A stretch of DNA of 35,373 nt from Gammaproteobacteria bacterium (GCA_020445205.1 JAGRHA010000234.1:1-35373), one strand, 5' to 3'; counted from the first letter of the stretch, positions 7,531 through 17,111 are shown. Notes: generated by a model from the sequence alone, not told the origin. Program-made: numbers and translations.

Positions 7531-8415
7531 ATGTCTATCGATACGTCTGCGGCCTCGAATCTCACCCTGCCCGAACAGTTCGAAATGGACTGGAACAGGG
7601 ACGAGGGGACCGCCTGGTGCTACTGGCGGCCGCAACCACGCCCATGCTTCAACGCCGACGTGCTCGCCGGCATTTGCGCGTTGCCCGAGCGCCTTCCGGC
7701 CGACGAGATTCACGCCGCGGCCGCCGCCGGCCAACCCAGCTTCCTGGTTTTCGGGTCACGTATGCCCGGCACGTACAACCTCGGCGGCGATCTCGCCCTG
7801 TTCAAACGCCTGATCAAGGCCGGTGACCGTGACCACCTCGAGGCCTACGCGTTGGCCTGCATCGATGCCGTCCATCTGGCACACACGGCCGCAGGCCTGC
7901 CGATGACATCGATTGCACTGGTTCAGGGCACGGCACTGGGCGGCGGCATGGAGGCGGCACTGGCGTGCAACGTCATCATCGCCGAACGTGGCGCACAGAT
8001 GGGTCTGCCCGAGGTGATGTTCAACCTATTCCCGGGCATGGGCGCATACAGCTTCCTGTCACGCCGCCTCGGCCCCGCGGAGACCGAGCGAGTGATTCTC
8101 AGCGGCAAGATCTGGCGCGCCGAAGAGCTGCACGAGCTGGGCGTGGTCGATCGGCTCGCCGAGCCCGGTGAAGGCGAGCAGGCGGTGCGTGATTTCGTCG
8201 CCGAACGTCGTCGCCGGTCGCCGAACACGATGGTGGCGATGCAGGCCGTGCGCCAGGTCACCAACCCGGTGACCTATGAAGAGCTCGAGCGGATCACGCA
8301 GATCTGGGTCGACGCCGCGTTGCGCCTGAATGAGCGCGATCTCAAGATCATGGATCGCCTGGTACGGTCGCAGGACAAGGCAAGCAAGGTCACGCAGCTC
8401 GCCAACGTGGTTTGA
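7531..8415 (+). CDS. rpfF: DSF synthase RpfF (crotonase-fold)
   Basis: Crotonase-family enzyme that makes cis-2-unsaturated fatty acid signals (diffusible signal factor) from acyl-ACP by dehydration and thioesterase steps. The 294-residue product shows the RpfF-specific blocks YNLGGDLALF, IALVQGTALGGGMEAALAC, GLPEVMFNLFPGMGAYSF and, near the C-terminus, RITQIWVDAALRL with IMDRLVRSQ. Both catalytic glutamates are present: E141 (in GGGMEAAL) and E161 (in GLPEV), the numbering known for Xanthomonas RpfF. An ordinary enoyl-CoA hydratase would lack the YNLGGDLALF and MDRLVR blocks. The ATG at 7531 has GAGGAG at 7518-7523; an in-frame ATG 9 codons upstream lacks one. The gene converges on rpfC, leaving 13 bases between stops. 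Confidence 0.95.
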   Translation: MSIDTSAASNLTLPEQFEMDWNRDEGTAWCYWRPQPRPCFNADVLAGICALPERLPADEIHAAAAAGQPSFLVFGSRMPGTYNLGGDLALFKRLIKAGDRDHLEAYALACIDAVHLAHTAAGLPMTSIALVQGTALGGGMEAALACNVIIAERGAQMGLPEVMFNLFPGMGAYSFLSRRLGPAETERVILSGKIWRAEELHELGVVDRLAEPGEGEQAVRDFVAERRRRSPNTMVAMQAVRQVTNPVTYEELERITQIWVDAALRLNERDLKIMDRLVRSQDKASKVTQLANVV

Positions 8416-8428
8416 CGCATCGCGGCGC

Positions 8429-10981
8429 TCACTGCCGCGAAATTCGCTCCTTACGTTCGGCGATGTAATCGTGCATCGCCGCTTTTGCCTCGGCGAATGC
8501 CGCCTGCATCTGCGTGACGGCGGTCGGGGCGACGCGGGTGAAATCGCGATCCGTGATGCGACATGCGCGGTGGCTGAATTCCTGCAGACGGCGTGCACCG
8601 ACACTGCCGGCGCTGCCCTTCAGTGCGTGAGCAAGGTCACGGAACTGGTGCATTGAGCGCGTCGCAATCGTGCGTCCGATCTGTTCGAACAGCAGCTCGG
8701 TATCGCGCGCAAACCCGTCAACGAGATTGTCGAGGAACTGCACCCCCCCGCCAAGCTCCTCCAGATCGCGCAGCGTCTGGCGGTCGATCACCGGCATTGC
8801 CAGTGTCTCTGTGGCGTGGGCGTTATCGGCCACTTGCTCGTCCGCGTCGCCCTGAGGCTTGTCGCGCCCCAACACCGAAGTCAAGGTCTCGAGCAGCGCC
8901 CGCGCTTGAATGGGCTTGGCCAGAAATGCCGCAGCACCGGCCTGTTTTCCCTCTTCACGCGCCTCCGGCGTCACGTCCGCGGAAAGGATGATGACGGGGA
9001 TTGCGCTCTCCGTGGCATGCGAGAAACGATACACCTTGAGCGCCTCGATGCCGTCCATCTGCGGCATGCGGATATCGAACAGGGCGATATCGAAGCGGTG
9101 CGCATCGAGCGCATCCAACGCCTCCTCGCCGTTCTCGACGAGGTACACCCGATGGCCGGCCTTCTCGAGAATGCCGCGCACCACGGTCTGGTTCACACGA
9201 TTGTCTTCGGCGACGAGGATTTCGAGTGGCGGCAGCACCTTGCGCTCGCGCGCATAGTGGTCGATGAAATTCACCACCTGCGGATCTTCGACCACGCCCG
9301 CACACACCGAGTGCAGGGCGTTGAACAGCAGCGTCTTGTCGAACGGTGTCGGCAGGACGGCGGCGAACCCCATATCGAGGAAACGCTGCTTCCACTCCGG
9401 CGCACCCAGCGGCGGCGAGATCAGCACAAAGGCCAACGACTGCAGCAGTTTGTCCTGTTTCGCGGTCTGCAGCAGCTGTACAGGGTCGGAGCGCGAACCA
9501 CGATTGTCGACGACGACCATGGTGTAGGGCTCGCCGCGGTTGGCGGCGTTGACCAGCTCGGCAATCGCACGTGCCGCGGCATCACGCTGCTCGGCATGCA
9601 CGCCCCAGCCCGACAACAGGGTCATGAGGCGGCGGCTCTCGCCGTGGTCGCCGGTGACGACAAGCACGCGGCTGTCGACCAGGGAGAGTTTCTCGGTCTG
9701 CGCATCGTCGCTCTGCGCGACTTCGCGTAGCGGCAGTTCGAGCCAGAAAGTGCTGCCCTTGCCGGGCTCGCTGACGACGCCGATGTGGCCCCCCATCAGC
9801 TCGACCAGCTGCTTGCTGATCGTGATGCCGAGACCCGTGCCACCGTAACGGCGCGTGGTCGAATTGTCCGCCTGGGTGAAGCGTTCGAAGATGCGCTGCT
9901 GGGCTTCTTTCGGAATCCCGATCCCGGTGTCCACCACCTCGAATCGTACGCGGATCACCTGCTGCTCGGGATCGTGATCGACCAGGCTCACGTTCATTTC
10001 GACGTGGCCCTCGTCAGTGAATTTGATCGCGTTACCGATGAGATTGACGAGGATCTGCTGCAGATGATGTTCGCTGCCGTTGAGCGCGTAAGGAATCTCC
10101 GGCGATACCCGCGAGCTCATGTGCAGGCCTTTCTTGTTCGCTGCCGCCGCCATCATCTTCGTGGTATTCGCCACCAGGCGGTGGAGATCGAAATCGACGG
10201 CCTCGACGGACATCTTGCCGGCTTCGATCTTCGAGATATCGAGCACCTCGTCGATCAGCGTGAGCAGGCTGGCGGCAGACACGCTGATGGTCCGCGCATG
10301 ATCTTCCTGCTCCGGGCTCAGCGGCGTGGCCCGCAACAGGTCCGTCAAACCGATCACACCGTTGAGCGGCGTGCGCAACTCGTGGCTCATCGTCGCCAGG
10401 AAGCGTGACTTCGCCTGGTTGGCCTCGACGGCCTGCTGTTTGGCGTGGCTGAGGCGGCTGATCAGGGTGGCGACGTAGGCCGGCAGAACGATCAAACCGA
10501 TCAGCAGGCCGACGCCCAGCGTGGTGTGGGTCGACCAGTAGCTGTTGAAAGCAACGACAACGGCGAAACCGGCGGCACTGATCCCCGATGCCAGGGCCAG
10601 GTAAGGGATGCCGAAGCGGAAGCCGTTGCCGAAGATCACCCACAAGTAGGCGATGTAGAACGGCGCCGTCGCGGCACCGAAGAAGTACATCACGCAAGTA
10701 AGCCCACCGACATCGTGCACGATGCCGACGATCTTGCGCACGCGCGAATCCTCGGGGCCGGCAACGACCCAGGCGAAGATCGCAAAGCTGAACATCAGGA
10801 AGCACGCCACCGAGTACAGGGCCATGGCATGACCATGCGTCGGGTCGACAAACTGGCGCGCGGCCAGATAGATGACCATGATCGAGACGATACTGACCCG
10901 CAGGATGCTCTGCTCGAGCTCCGGGTCCATGGCACGTCTACGGCGCGTAACGAATTTCAAAATCGATTTGAGTTTCGACAT
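8429..10981 (-). CDS. rpfC: RpfC-type hybrid sensor kinase for DSF
   Basis: Membrane sensor kinase that perceives DSF and passes phosphate to RpfG. The 850-residue chain has about five N-terminal membrane helices (residues about 27-175) with the RpfC-like sequence [18 protein letters not shown] HisKA domain follows with phospho-acceptor H200 ([11 protein letters not shown]), then an HATPase with N, G1 (DTGIGIP) and G2 (GGTGLGIT) boxes. A degenerate receiver-like domain spans about 437-560. A canonical receiver spans about 586-700 (E592/D593, D636, K689), and an Hpt domain carries H785 (AHALKGS). Xanthomonas RpfC is about 726 aa and lacks the extra receiver. The gene starts 12 bases after rpfG in a tight operon and converges on rpfF. 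Confidence 0.93.
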   Translation of the reverse strand: MSKLKSILKFVTRRRRAMDPELEQSILRVSIVSIMVIYLAARQFVDPTHGHAMALYSVACFLMFSFAIFAWVVAGPEDSRVRKIVGIVHDVGGLTCVMYFFGAATAPFYIAYLWVIFGNGFRFGIPYLALASGISAAGFAVVVAFNSYWSTHTTLGVGLLIGLIVLPAYVATLISRLSHAKQQAVEANQAKSRFLATMSHELRTPLNGVIGLTDLLRATPLSPEQEDHARTISVSAASLLTLIDEVLDISKIEAGKMSVEAVDFDLHRLVANTTKMMAAAANKKGLHMSSRVSPEIPYALNGSEHHLQQILVNLIGNAIKFTDEGHVEMNVSLVDHDPEQQVIRVRFEVVDTGIGIPKEAQQRIFERFTQADNSTTRRYGGTGLGITISKQLVELMGGHIGVVSEPGKGSTFWLELPLREVAQSDDAQTEKLSLVDSRVLVVTGDHGESRRLMTLLSGWGVHAEQRDAAARAIAELVNAANRGEPYTMVVVDNRGSRSDPVQLLQTAKQDKLLQSLAFVLISPPLGAPEWKQRFLDMGFAAVLPTPFDKTLLFNALHSVCAGVVEDPQVVNFIDHYARERKVLPPLEILVAEDNRVNQTVVRGILEKAGHRVYLVENGEEALDALDAHRFDIALFDIRMPQMDGIEALKVYRFSHATESAIPVIILSADVTPEAREEGKQAGAAAFLAKPIQARALLETLTSVLGRDKPQGDADEQVADNAHATETLAMPVIDRQTLRDLEELGGGVQFLDNLVDGFARDTELLFEQIGRTIATRSMHQFRDLAHALKGSAGSVGARRLQEFSHRACRITDRDFTRVAPTAVTQMQAAFAEAKAAMHDYIAERKERISRQ

Positions 10982-10993
10982 GGCATTCCGTGC

Positions 10994-12052
10994 TCACCGG
11001 TTCCACGGCTTCGAAACGGCCGGCGTCATTCCGCGAGAAGCGACGATGTGATCCAGGTTTTCCATCATCGCGGCTACACACTCTGGGTCGAAATGCCGTC
11101 CCGATTCGGACCGAATGAGTTCCAACGCACGCTCCAACGGCCATGGCTGCTTGTACGGCCGTTCGGACAGCAACGCGTCGAATACATCGGCGACGGCAAC
11201 GATACGCGCCTCTAGCGGGATCTCGGCACCGGTGAGTCCGCGCGGATAGCCACCACCATCAAAATGTTCATGATGGCACCATGCGATCGTCGCGCCGAAC
11301 TGCAGATACTGCGACGGGCTGTCGCGCAGAATCTCGTAGCCGATGCGGGCGTGGTGCATCATGATCTGTCGTTCTTTCGGCGACAAATTGCCAGGCTTGA
11401 GCAAAATACTGTCCGGCACGCCGATCTTGCCGATGTCATGCATCGGCGCCGCGTGCTCGATCAGATCGCAATACTCGGCATCTTTGCCCAGCGTCGCTGC
11501 GATCAAACGCGCAGTTTCCGCCATGCGCAGCACGTGGCCATTGGTGTCACTGTCGCGGTACTCGCCCGCCTTGGCGAGGCGCAGCAGCGTTTCGCGCTCA
11601 CGCAATGCGAGTTCGCGCGTCTTGTCCGCGATCTCCTTCTCCAGCCAGCGCGCGCGGTCGCGGATGATGACCTGTTGCTGGCGCAGCCGCAGCAGGTTCT
11701 TGCAGCGCGCACGGCATTCGTGGTGATCGATGGGTTTGGTGAGGAAATCCGTGGCGCCTGCTTCGAGCGCGCGGTAACGCGTCGACTGGTCGTCCATGCA
11801 GGTGATGACGATCACGGGTACGTCGACACAACTCGGGGTGTTGCGCAGCCATTGCGTGAACTCGACGCCGTTCATGTTCGGCATCTTGAGATCCGTCAGC
11901 ACCAGATCGTGCGGATTCTCCTTTGCCCACTCCAGTGCCTTGATCGGGTCGGCGAAAGAGACAGCCTCGGTATCTTCACCGATCGAGCGAATAAGCTGCT
12001 CGAGGATCATACGGCTGATCAGCTGATCGTCGACTATCAGCACTCGCGACAT
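10994..12052 (-). CDS. rpfG: RpfG: receiver-HD-GYP cyclic-di-GMP phosphodiesterase
   Basis: Response regulator that, once phosphorylated by RpfC, degrades cyclic-di-GMP and so links cell density to a second messenger. The 352-residue product has an N-terminal receiver (D8/D9, phospho-acceptor D54 in LTDLKMP, K106) and a coiled linker. The HD-GYP domain follows, with the HD pair H205/D206 in MHDIGK, the downstream HHARIGYEIL and HHEHFDGGGYP (GYP at 268-270). All catalytic motifs are intact. The ATG at 12052 gives the canonical MSRVLIVDD start; an upstream in-frame codon adds nine residues. It is the first gene of the rpfG-rpfC operon; the spacer gene rpfH of Xanthomonas is absent. Confidence 0.95.
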   Translation of the reverse strand: MSRVLIVDDQLISRMILEQLIRSIGEDTEAVSFADPIKALEWAKENPHDLVLTDLKMPNMNGVEFTQWLRNTPSCVDVPVIVITCMDDQSTRYRALEAGATDFLTKPIDHHECRARCKNLLRLRQQQVIIRDRARWLEKEIADKTRELALRERETLLRLAKAGEYRDSDTNGHVLRMAETARLIAATLGKDAEYCDLIEHAAPMHDIGKIGVPDSILLKPGNLSPKERQIMMHHARIGYEILRDSPSQYLQFGATIAWCHHEHFDGGGYPRGLTGAEIPLEARIVAVADVFDALLSERPYKQPWPLERALELIRSESGRHFDPECVAAMMENLDHIVASRGMTPAVSKPWNR

Positions 12053-12282
12053 CGAGTTTGTCCTCGAATTCCAAACCATTGCGAGATTCTACGCCCGCCC
12101 CCGCTTTGTCAACCGAAACCGGCGAAAAAGGCGACAAAAATAATAACTTATGTCAATGATAGACGTTCCCAAGGAATCCGGCAGGCGGCCGTTCATCGAC
12201 CACCGGACTGTGCGGATTATGTCGCTGCCAGCACAACGGCGATTCCGCTATGCTTCGCGGCGACCCCAATCGGAGCCCGATC

Positions 12283-12984
12283 ATGAAAAAGATTCCGCTC
12301 ACACTGGCCCTCGCCGCATCACTGACGGCCCTGGCGCCGGCGGCCGCCGAAACCCCGCTTACCTACAATCGCGTGAACCTCAACGAAACCGCACAGACCG
12401 AGGTCGACAACGATCTGCTGGTCGCCGTGATGACGGCGCGTGCCGAGGGTCGTGACGCCGCCACGCCCGCCGACCAGGTCAACCGCGCCATCGACTGGGC
12501 CGTGAACATGGTCCGCAGCGTGCCGGAGATCAAGGTGCAGACACTGGGCTACAGCACCAGCCCGATCTACGACAAGAACGAGATTCGCGGCTGGCGCGTC
12601 AGCCAATCGATCCGCCTCGAGAGCCGCGACAACCGTGCACTTGGCGACCTGGTCGCGCGCATGCAGTCCGAACTGCATCTGCAGTCACTGGGCTACGAGG
12701 TGTCGGACGAACAACGCCGGCGCCACCTCGACGGACTGACCGACACCGCGCTGGCGCGCTTCCAGACACGTGCGCAAAACATTGCCAAGGCCCTCGGCCG
12801 CAAGGGATTTCGCATTGTGCAATTACACGTCAACGACAGCCAGCAGGCGCCGGTGCCGATGGTACGCGGGGTGATGATGGAGGCCGCCAAGGCCGATTTC
12901 AGCGTCGCCCCGGCGCGCATCGAGGGCGGAACGCAGACCATGACGATCAGCGTCAATGGCGAAGTGGAGCTCAGCGACGACTGA
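12283..12984 (+). CDS. Periplasmic SIMPL-domain (DUF541) protein
   Basis: Exported protein of 233 residues. The signal peptide MKKIPLTLALAASLTALAPAAAE is followed by the SIMPL/DUF541 domain, recognised from the early NLNETAQTEVDNDLLVAVMT, the middle VQTLGYSTSPIYD and GWRVSQSIRLESRD, and the C-terminal MTISVNGEVEL. Family members (for example E. coli YggE) are periplasmic and have been linked to oxidative-stress tolerance or envelope integrity, without a defined biochemical activity. CGGAGC lies just ahead of the ATG at 12283. It is divergent from rpfG across a 230-base AT-rich spacer, and the two may share a regulatory region. Confidence 0.88.
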   Translation: MKKIPLTLALAASLTALAPAAAETPLTYNRVNLNETAQTEVDNDLLVAVMTARAEGRDAATPADQVNRAIDWAVNMVRSVPEIKVQTLGYSTSPIYDKNEIRGWRVSQSIRLESRDNRALGDLVARMQSELHLQSLGYEVSDEQRRRHLDGLTDTALARFQTRAQNIAKALGRKGFRIVQLHVNDSQQAPVPMVRGVMMEAAKADFSVAPARIEGGTQTMTISVNGEVELSDD

Positions 12985-13014
12985 ACGCGACGACTTGCGC
13001 CGCACTGCTCCCGC

Positions 13015-13695
13015 TCAGTTGAGCGGCGGCGGCGTATGTAGCCGCTGCAAGTGCGTCTCGATCTGCTGCAGCCGCGCGCCGACGGCATCGGTGGCGGGCG
13101 CCGACGACGCCACACGCTGCGCGTCGGCATACAGCAGCGAAAGCTGGTCGGGATCGAACAGCGTGAGCGCCGCGTCCAGCTCTGCGACCTCCGCCGTAAG
13201 CAAGGTCGGCGCAAGATCGTCGGCGCCGACCGTGCTCTGCGGGTGCAGCAGGTCGGCGACCAATGGCCAGCGCAGAAGGGCGAAATGGGCGCCACGTGCC
13301 GCCCTTTCCTGTTCGAGTTCGGCGATGGCCTGTGGATCGCCCGCAGCAGCGCGCTCGACATTGCGCATGATGACCTCGACCAGTTGCGCGATCGCCGCCT
13401 GATTTGCGCTGTGGTCTTCGGCCAGCCCGGCAGAGGTCTCGTACAGGCGGTCGAGCCGCTCCTTGAGATCGAGGATGACCTCGCTGCCCGCGTTGGGCTC
13501 CAGGTCGACCGCACGCTGGACGGTCTCGCGCAATTCAGCAAGGAACGTCAGCAGCTCCTCATGATCGAGACGCTGAATCTCGAATAGCGCGGCATCGTCG
13601 GCGTACAGGCGGCGCGCACCGAACAAGGAGTTGTCGAGGCGGCGGCGGTAATGACGCTCGTGGCGTCCCGGGCGTTCGCTGAAGGCTGTGGACAT
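13015..13695 (-). CDS. Conserved hypothetical helical protein (226 aa)
   Basis: I do not recognise a named family. The product is acidic and mostly helical, with long Leu/Glu/Ala/Arg heptad-like stretches (residues about 40-130, for example LDHEELLTFLAELRETVQRA). No signal peptide or membrane segment is visible, so it is probably a cytosolic coiled-coil or helical-bundle protein. The N-terminus RHERHYRRRLDNSLFGARRLY is basic and may be a conserved motif. The gene lies 78 bases downstream of selO on the same strand and may be co-transcribed. Codon use matches its neighbours, which supports a real gene. Confidence 0.75.
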   Translation of the reverse strand: MSTAFSERPGRHERHYRRRLDNSLFGARRLYADDAALFEIQRLDHEELLTFLAELRETVQRAVDLEPNAGSEVILDLKERLDRLYETSAGLAEDHSANQAAIAQLVEVIMRNVERAAAGDPQAIAELEQERAARGAHFALLRWPLVADLLHPQSTVGADDLAPTLLTAEVAELDAALTLFDPDQLSLLYADAQRVASSAPATDAVGARLQQIETHLQRLHTPPPLN

Positions 13696-13773
13696 CGGCG
13701 CTGATCGTCGGCGTTGGGTGTTGATGAAAGCGGGCGCCCTAGCTTACCGGATCGCGCGCCGCAGGGCGGTCGC

Positions 13774-15270
13774 TTATGACGAACAGCTGACCTCGATCGC
13801 CCGCCCCCAGTCCGGCGGCTCGGCCGCGTACTCGCGCATCGCGGGTTGCTCGTCATAAGGCTGCGAGAGCAGCGAGCGCAGGTGCTCGATCTCGGCGTAA
13901 TCACCGGCCTCGGCACGCTCGATCGCCCGCTGGGCGAGGTAGTTGCGCAGAATGTAGCGGGGATTGGCACGCGCCATGGCCGCCTGCCGCCGGGCATCGT
14001 GACTGTGTTCCTGGCGCAAGCGGGCGCGGTACTCGGCAGCCCAGGCATCGAACGCCTCGCGGTCGACGAAACGGTCACGCAGTGGCGCATCGGCACCGCT
14101 ATCGGCAAGCTGCAAGTCTCCCAGGTCACGAAACAAATTGGTGTAATCCACGCCCGCGGCGGCCATGAGCGACAACAGGCGCGCACCGAGCGCCGCATCG
14201 CCGGGCTGCGCCTCGCGCAGTCCCAGCTTGGCCCGCATCCCCGCCGCATAGGCCGCGCTGAGCGTCGGTTCGAAAACTGCGAGCACATCGCGCGCCTGCG
14301 CCGCGGCGGCATCGCCGTCATCGGCATCGAACAACGGCAGCATGGCCTGCGCCAGGCAGGTCAGATTCCACAGCGCGATCGATGGCTGGCGGTCGAACGC
14401 ATAGCGCCCGTGATAATCGGAATGGTTGCAGATGAAGCCCGGTTCGTAGGCATCGAGGAAGCCGAACGGACCGTAATCCAGGGTCAGGCCGAGGATCGAC
14501 ATGTTGTCGGTATTCATCACCCCGTGCGCAAAGCCGACGAGCTGCCACTGGGCGATCAAGCGCGCGGTGCGCTCGACGACTTCCCTCAGCAGCGCAAGAT
14601 AAGGCCGCGGCGTGTCGCGCAGTGCCGGGAAATCATGCGCGATCACGTAATCGGCAAGCTCGCGCAGACGCGCGTACTGACCGCGGTAGTAGAACACTTC
14701 GAACGACCCGAAGCGCACATGGCTCGGCGCCATGCGCACCAGCAGCGCACCGCGCTCGATGCGTTCGCGGTACACCTCTTCGTCGCTGTCGAACAGGCAC
14801 AGCGCGCGCGTGGTCGGGATACCGAGCGCATGCATGGCTTCGGAGCACAGGTACTCGCGAATCGTCGAGCGCAGCACCGCGCGACCGTCACCGTCGCGTG
14901 AGAACGGCGTCAGCCCGGCGCCTTTGAGCTGCAGCTCCCAGTGGCCTTGCGCGGTCTTCACCTCGCCGAGCACGATCGCGCGGCCATCCCCTAGCTGCGG
15001 CACATAGTGCCCGAATTGATGTCCGGCGTAACACATCGCCAGCGGCGCGGTCTGTGGCCACGCTTCGCTGCCCGACAGCCAGGCCACGGCCTGCTCGTCG
15101 AACAGGGCGGGCGCTGCCAGACCGAGCAAGGATGCCGCTTCCGTGCTGACACCGGCGAGACGCACACCTGCGAGCGGCGTCGGCCGCACGCGCGCATGCA
15201 TGCCTTCGGGCAGACGCGCGAAACTGTTGTCGAAGACCAGCGAGTCGATACGGCGCAACGGCATATCCAT
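13774..15270 (-). CDS. selO: Protein adenylyltransferase SelO (YdiU/UPF0061)
   Basis: Pseudokinase-fold enzyme that transfers AMP from ATP to Ser, Thr or Tyr of target proteins; the E. coli homologue protects against oxidative stress. The 498-residue product has the family blocks CYAGHQFGHYVPQLGDGRAI, GEVKTAQGHWELQLKGAG and PFSRDGDGRAVLRSTIREYL. The active-site stretch FAHGVMNTDNMSILGLTLDY and YGPFGFLD follow. The C-terminus is SCSS: the Cys three from the end (C496) takes the place of the selenocysteine in human SelO and of the disulfide Cys of E. coli YdiU. No in-frame TGA is involved, so this is a Cys form. A second in-frame ATG lies two codons downstream. Confidence 0.96.
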   Translation of the reverse strand: MDMPLRRIDSLVFDNSFARLPEGMHARVRPTPLAGVRLAGVSTEAASLLGLAAPALFDEQAVAWLSGSEAWPQTAPLAMCYAGHQFGHYVPQLGDGRAIVLGEVKTAQGHWELQLKGAGLTPFSRDGDGRAVLRSTIREYLCSEAMHALGIPTTRALCLFDSDEEVYRERIERGALLVRMAPSHVRFGSFEVFYYRGQYARLRELADYVIAHDFPALRDTPRPYLALLREVVERTARLIAQWQLVGFAHGVMNTDNMSILGLTLDYGPFGFLDAYEPGFICNHSDYHGRYAFDRQPSIALWNLTCLAQAMLPLFDADDGDAAAAQARDVLAVFEPTLSAAYAAGMRAKLGLREAQPGDAALGARLLSLMAAAGVDYTNLFRDLGDLQLADSGADAPLRDRFVDREAFDAWAAEYRARLRQEHSHDARRQAAMARANPRYILRNYLAQRAIERAEAGDYAEIEHLRSLLSQPYDEQPAMREYAAEPPDWGRAIEVSCSS

Positions 15271-15442
15271 GAGGCGGCCATGCTGCGCGGCCGGCAGCCG
15301 GCAATCAACCCGCGCCCATCACGGGAATCGCGGCGTGCAAATCGGTCCCGGCGCACCGCACGAACCGACAGTACACAGCACACCGCGTGCGCAGCATGTC
15401 GCGCCTATAATGTCGCCTTTGCCGCCTACCGAGAGACGTCGG

Positions 15443-16699
15443 ATGAACCGCCTCGTGCTGTTGTTGCTGTTGTTGCCGGGGCTGTCATTCGCTGCCGAAG
15501 ACCGTGTCGTAAGCTTGCCAGCCGGTGACGAGATACCGCTCAGGGTCGCACCCGCCGACGGCGGACGCCTCGTGTTGTGGCTCAGCAGCGAGTTCGGCAA
15601 CACGCCTCGGCGCAGTGCCCTCGCCGACGCCTTGGCGCGCAGCGGCGTCGAGGTGTGGGCAGCCGACCTGCACGCGGCGTGGTTCCTGCCTGTCGGGCGC
15701 TACAGCCTCAACGACGTCGACCCACGCGCCATCGCGGCACTCATCGATGCCGCGGTCGCCAGCGGCAAATCCGTCTACCTCATGGCCGAGGGACGGGTTG
15801 CGGCCCTGGCCCTCAGCGCGGTACATGAGTGGCAACGCAGCGGTAAGGCTGGCCCCGCGCTGCGCGGCCTGCTGGCATTCAGCCCGCGGTTCTTCGTCAG
15901 CACGCCGCAGGGCGGTGAATCTGCCGACTACCTGCCGATCGCTGCCGCCAGCAACCTGCCGATCTACCTGCTCCAGCCCGAGGCGTCGGCGGGTTTCTGG
16001 CGCGTTGGACGCGACGTGCAGGAACTCGAGAAAGGCGGGGCCGCGGTGTTCCTGCACCGCCTCGCCGAGGTATCGGACGGTTTCTATGCGCGCCCCGAGT
16101 TCACGCCTGCCGAAGAGGCACTGACGGCGCGACTGCCGGACCTGCTGCGTGGCGCCATGGCGCAGGTCGACGCACTCGGTGGCACACCGGCACAACCGGC
16201 CGTGCTCGCCGGCGGGCCGCAGGCACCGGAGACACCCGAGACACAGGAACTGCTGCGGCCGTATCCGGGCGAGGGCAGCGCACCTGCACTGCGCCTGCCG
16301 ACGCTGCAGGGTGGTGAAATCGACCTCACCGCGCTGCGCGGCAAAGTCGTGTTGGTCAACTTCTGGGCGACCTGGTGTCCGCCGTGCGTGAAGGAGATCC
16401 CCTCGCTGCAGCGGCTGTACGCGCAGTTGCGTGAGCGCGGGCTGGAGATACTCGCGGTCGACGTCGGCGAGACAGCGGAAAAGATGCAGGCGTTCCTCAA
16501 AGACAAACCGATCGACTTCCCGGTCCTGCTCGACAGCGACGCCGAGGCACTGCGGCGCTGGGGCGTGTACGCGTTTCCGACGACCCTCGTCATCGATCGC
16601 AACGGTCGCATTCGCTACGCGGTGTTCGGCGCCTTCGACTGGGACAGCCGCGAGGTCATCGAGACCCTGAGCCCCTTACTCGACGCGCCAGCCGACTGA
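15443..16699 (+). CDS. Periplasmic TlpA-like thioredoxin fused to an alpha/beta-hydrolase-like domain
   Basis: Exported two-domain protein of 418 residues. A signal peptide (MNRLVLLLLLLPGLSFAA) is followed by an alpha/beta-hydrolase-like region (residues about 40-240). The nucleophile-elbow position reads LMAEGRVAAL, with no Ser in a GxSxG motif, so hydrolase activity is doubtful. An Ala/Pro/Glu-rich linker leads to a TlpA/ResA-type thioredoxin domain (about 285-418) with WATWCPPC, C312 and C315, and the cis-Pro block FPTTLVIDRNG. Such thioredoxins reduce disulfides in the periplasm, often for cytochrome c maturation. The fusion is unusual. Its start is 172 bases from the divergent selO start, and it converges on the lipoprotein gene at 16713. 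Confidence 0.85.
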   Translation: MNRLVLLLLLLPGLSFAAEDRVVSLPAGDEIPLRVAPADGGRLVLWLSSEFGNTPRRSALADALARSGVEVWAADLHAAWFLPVGRYSLNDVDPRAIAALIDAAVASGKSVYLMAEGRVAALALSAVHEWQRSGKAGPALRGLLAFSPRFFVSTPQGGESADYLPIAAASNLPIYLLQPEASAGFWRVGRDVQELEKGGAAVFLHRLAEVSDGFYARPEFTPAEEALTARLPDLLRGAMAQVDALGGTPAQPAVLAGGPQAPETPETQELLRPYPGEGSAPALRLPTLQGGEIDLTALRGKVVLVNFWATWCPPCVKEIPSLQRLYAQLRERGLEILAVDVGETAEKMQAFLKDKPIDFPVLLDSDAEALRRWGVYAFPTTLVIDRNGRIRYAVFGAFDWDSREVIETLSPLLDAPAD

Positions 16700-16712
16700 C
16701 TGCCTTAGTACC

Positions 16713-17111
16713 TTATTTCAGGATCTCGAGTCCACGCGTGTCCACGCCTTTCAGCACCTCGCGTTCGAGGTGTCGCGTATCGCGCTCGTGACGCTGCTCC
16801 TGGGCTTCAATGAGTCGCTGCCGCTGCAACGCCATTCGCGTCTGGCGATCGAGCGCCTCCTGCTCCGATTCACATTGGCGGAATCCGTCAGACCACCCTT
16901 GCGCGTAGCGATCGTCGCGTGCGAAGCGCTCGACGTCTTTGCGGAACTCATCGAACAGGTTGCCGCCGGCCTTGTGTCCACTGTGACAGCCGTCGTCAAA
17001 ACCGTCCGCGTAGTCGGCGGGATAGCCCTTCGCGACCATCGCGTCGTGTTGACTCACGCACGCGCCGAGCATCAATGTCGGTAACAGTACGGCGATCCGT
17101 GTCGATATCAT
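16713..17111 (-). CDS. Small lipoprotein with duplicated YxxGxxDG motif
   Basis: Predicted lipoprotein of 132 residues. The lipobox LMLGAC lies at residues 13-18, with acylation at C18. Two related motifs follow, YADGFDDGCHSG and YAQGWSDGFRQC, about 35 residues apart. They suggest an internal duplication with paired Cys residues that could form disulfides. The C-terminal third is a highly charged Arg/Glu/Gln helix (RQRLIEAQEQRHERDTRHLE) that may be a coiled coil. No function can be assigned; similar YxxGxxDG lipoproteins occur in other gammaproteobacteria. The stop is 13 bases from the convergent TlpA-like gene. Confidence 0.8.
   Translation of the reverse strand: MISTRIAVLLPTLMLGACVSQHDAMVAKGYPADYADGFDDGCHSGHKAGGNLFDEFRKDVERFARDDRYAQGWSDGFRQCESEQEALDRQTRMALQRQRLIEAQEQRHERDTRHLEREVLKGVDTRGLEILK

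Noticed and set aside
12106-12156. Sigma-70 promoters for rpfG and the SIMPL gene (TTGTCA forward, TTGACA reverse)
   Set aside because: Neither -35 has a recognisable -10 hexamer at 16-18 bases in this AT-rich spacer.
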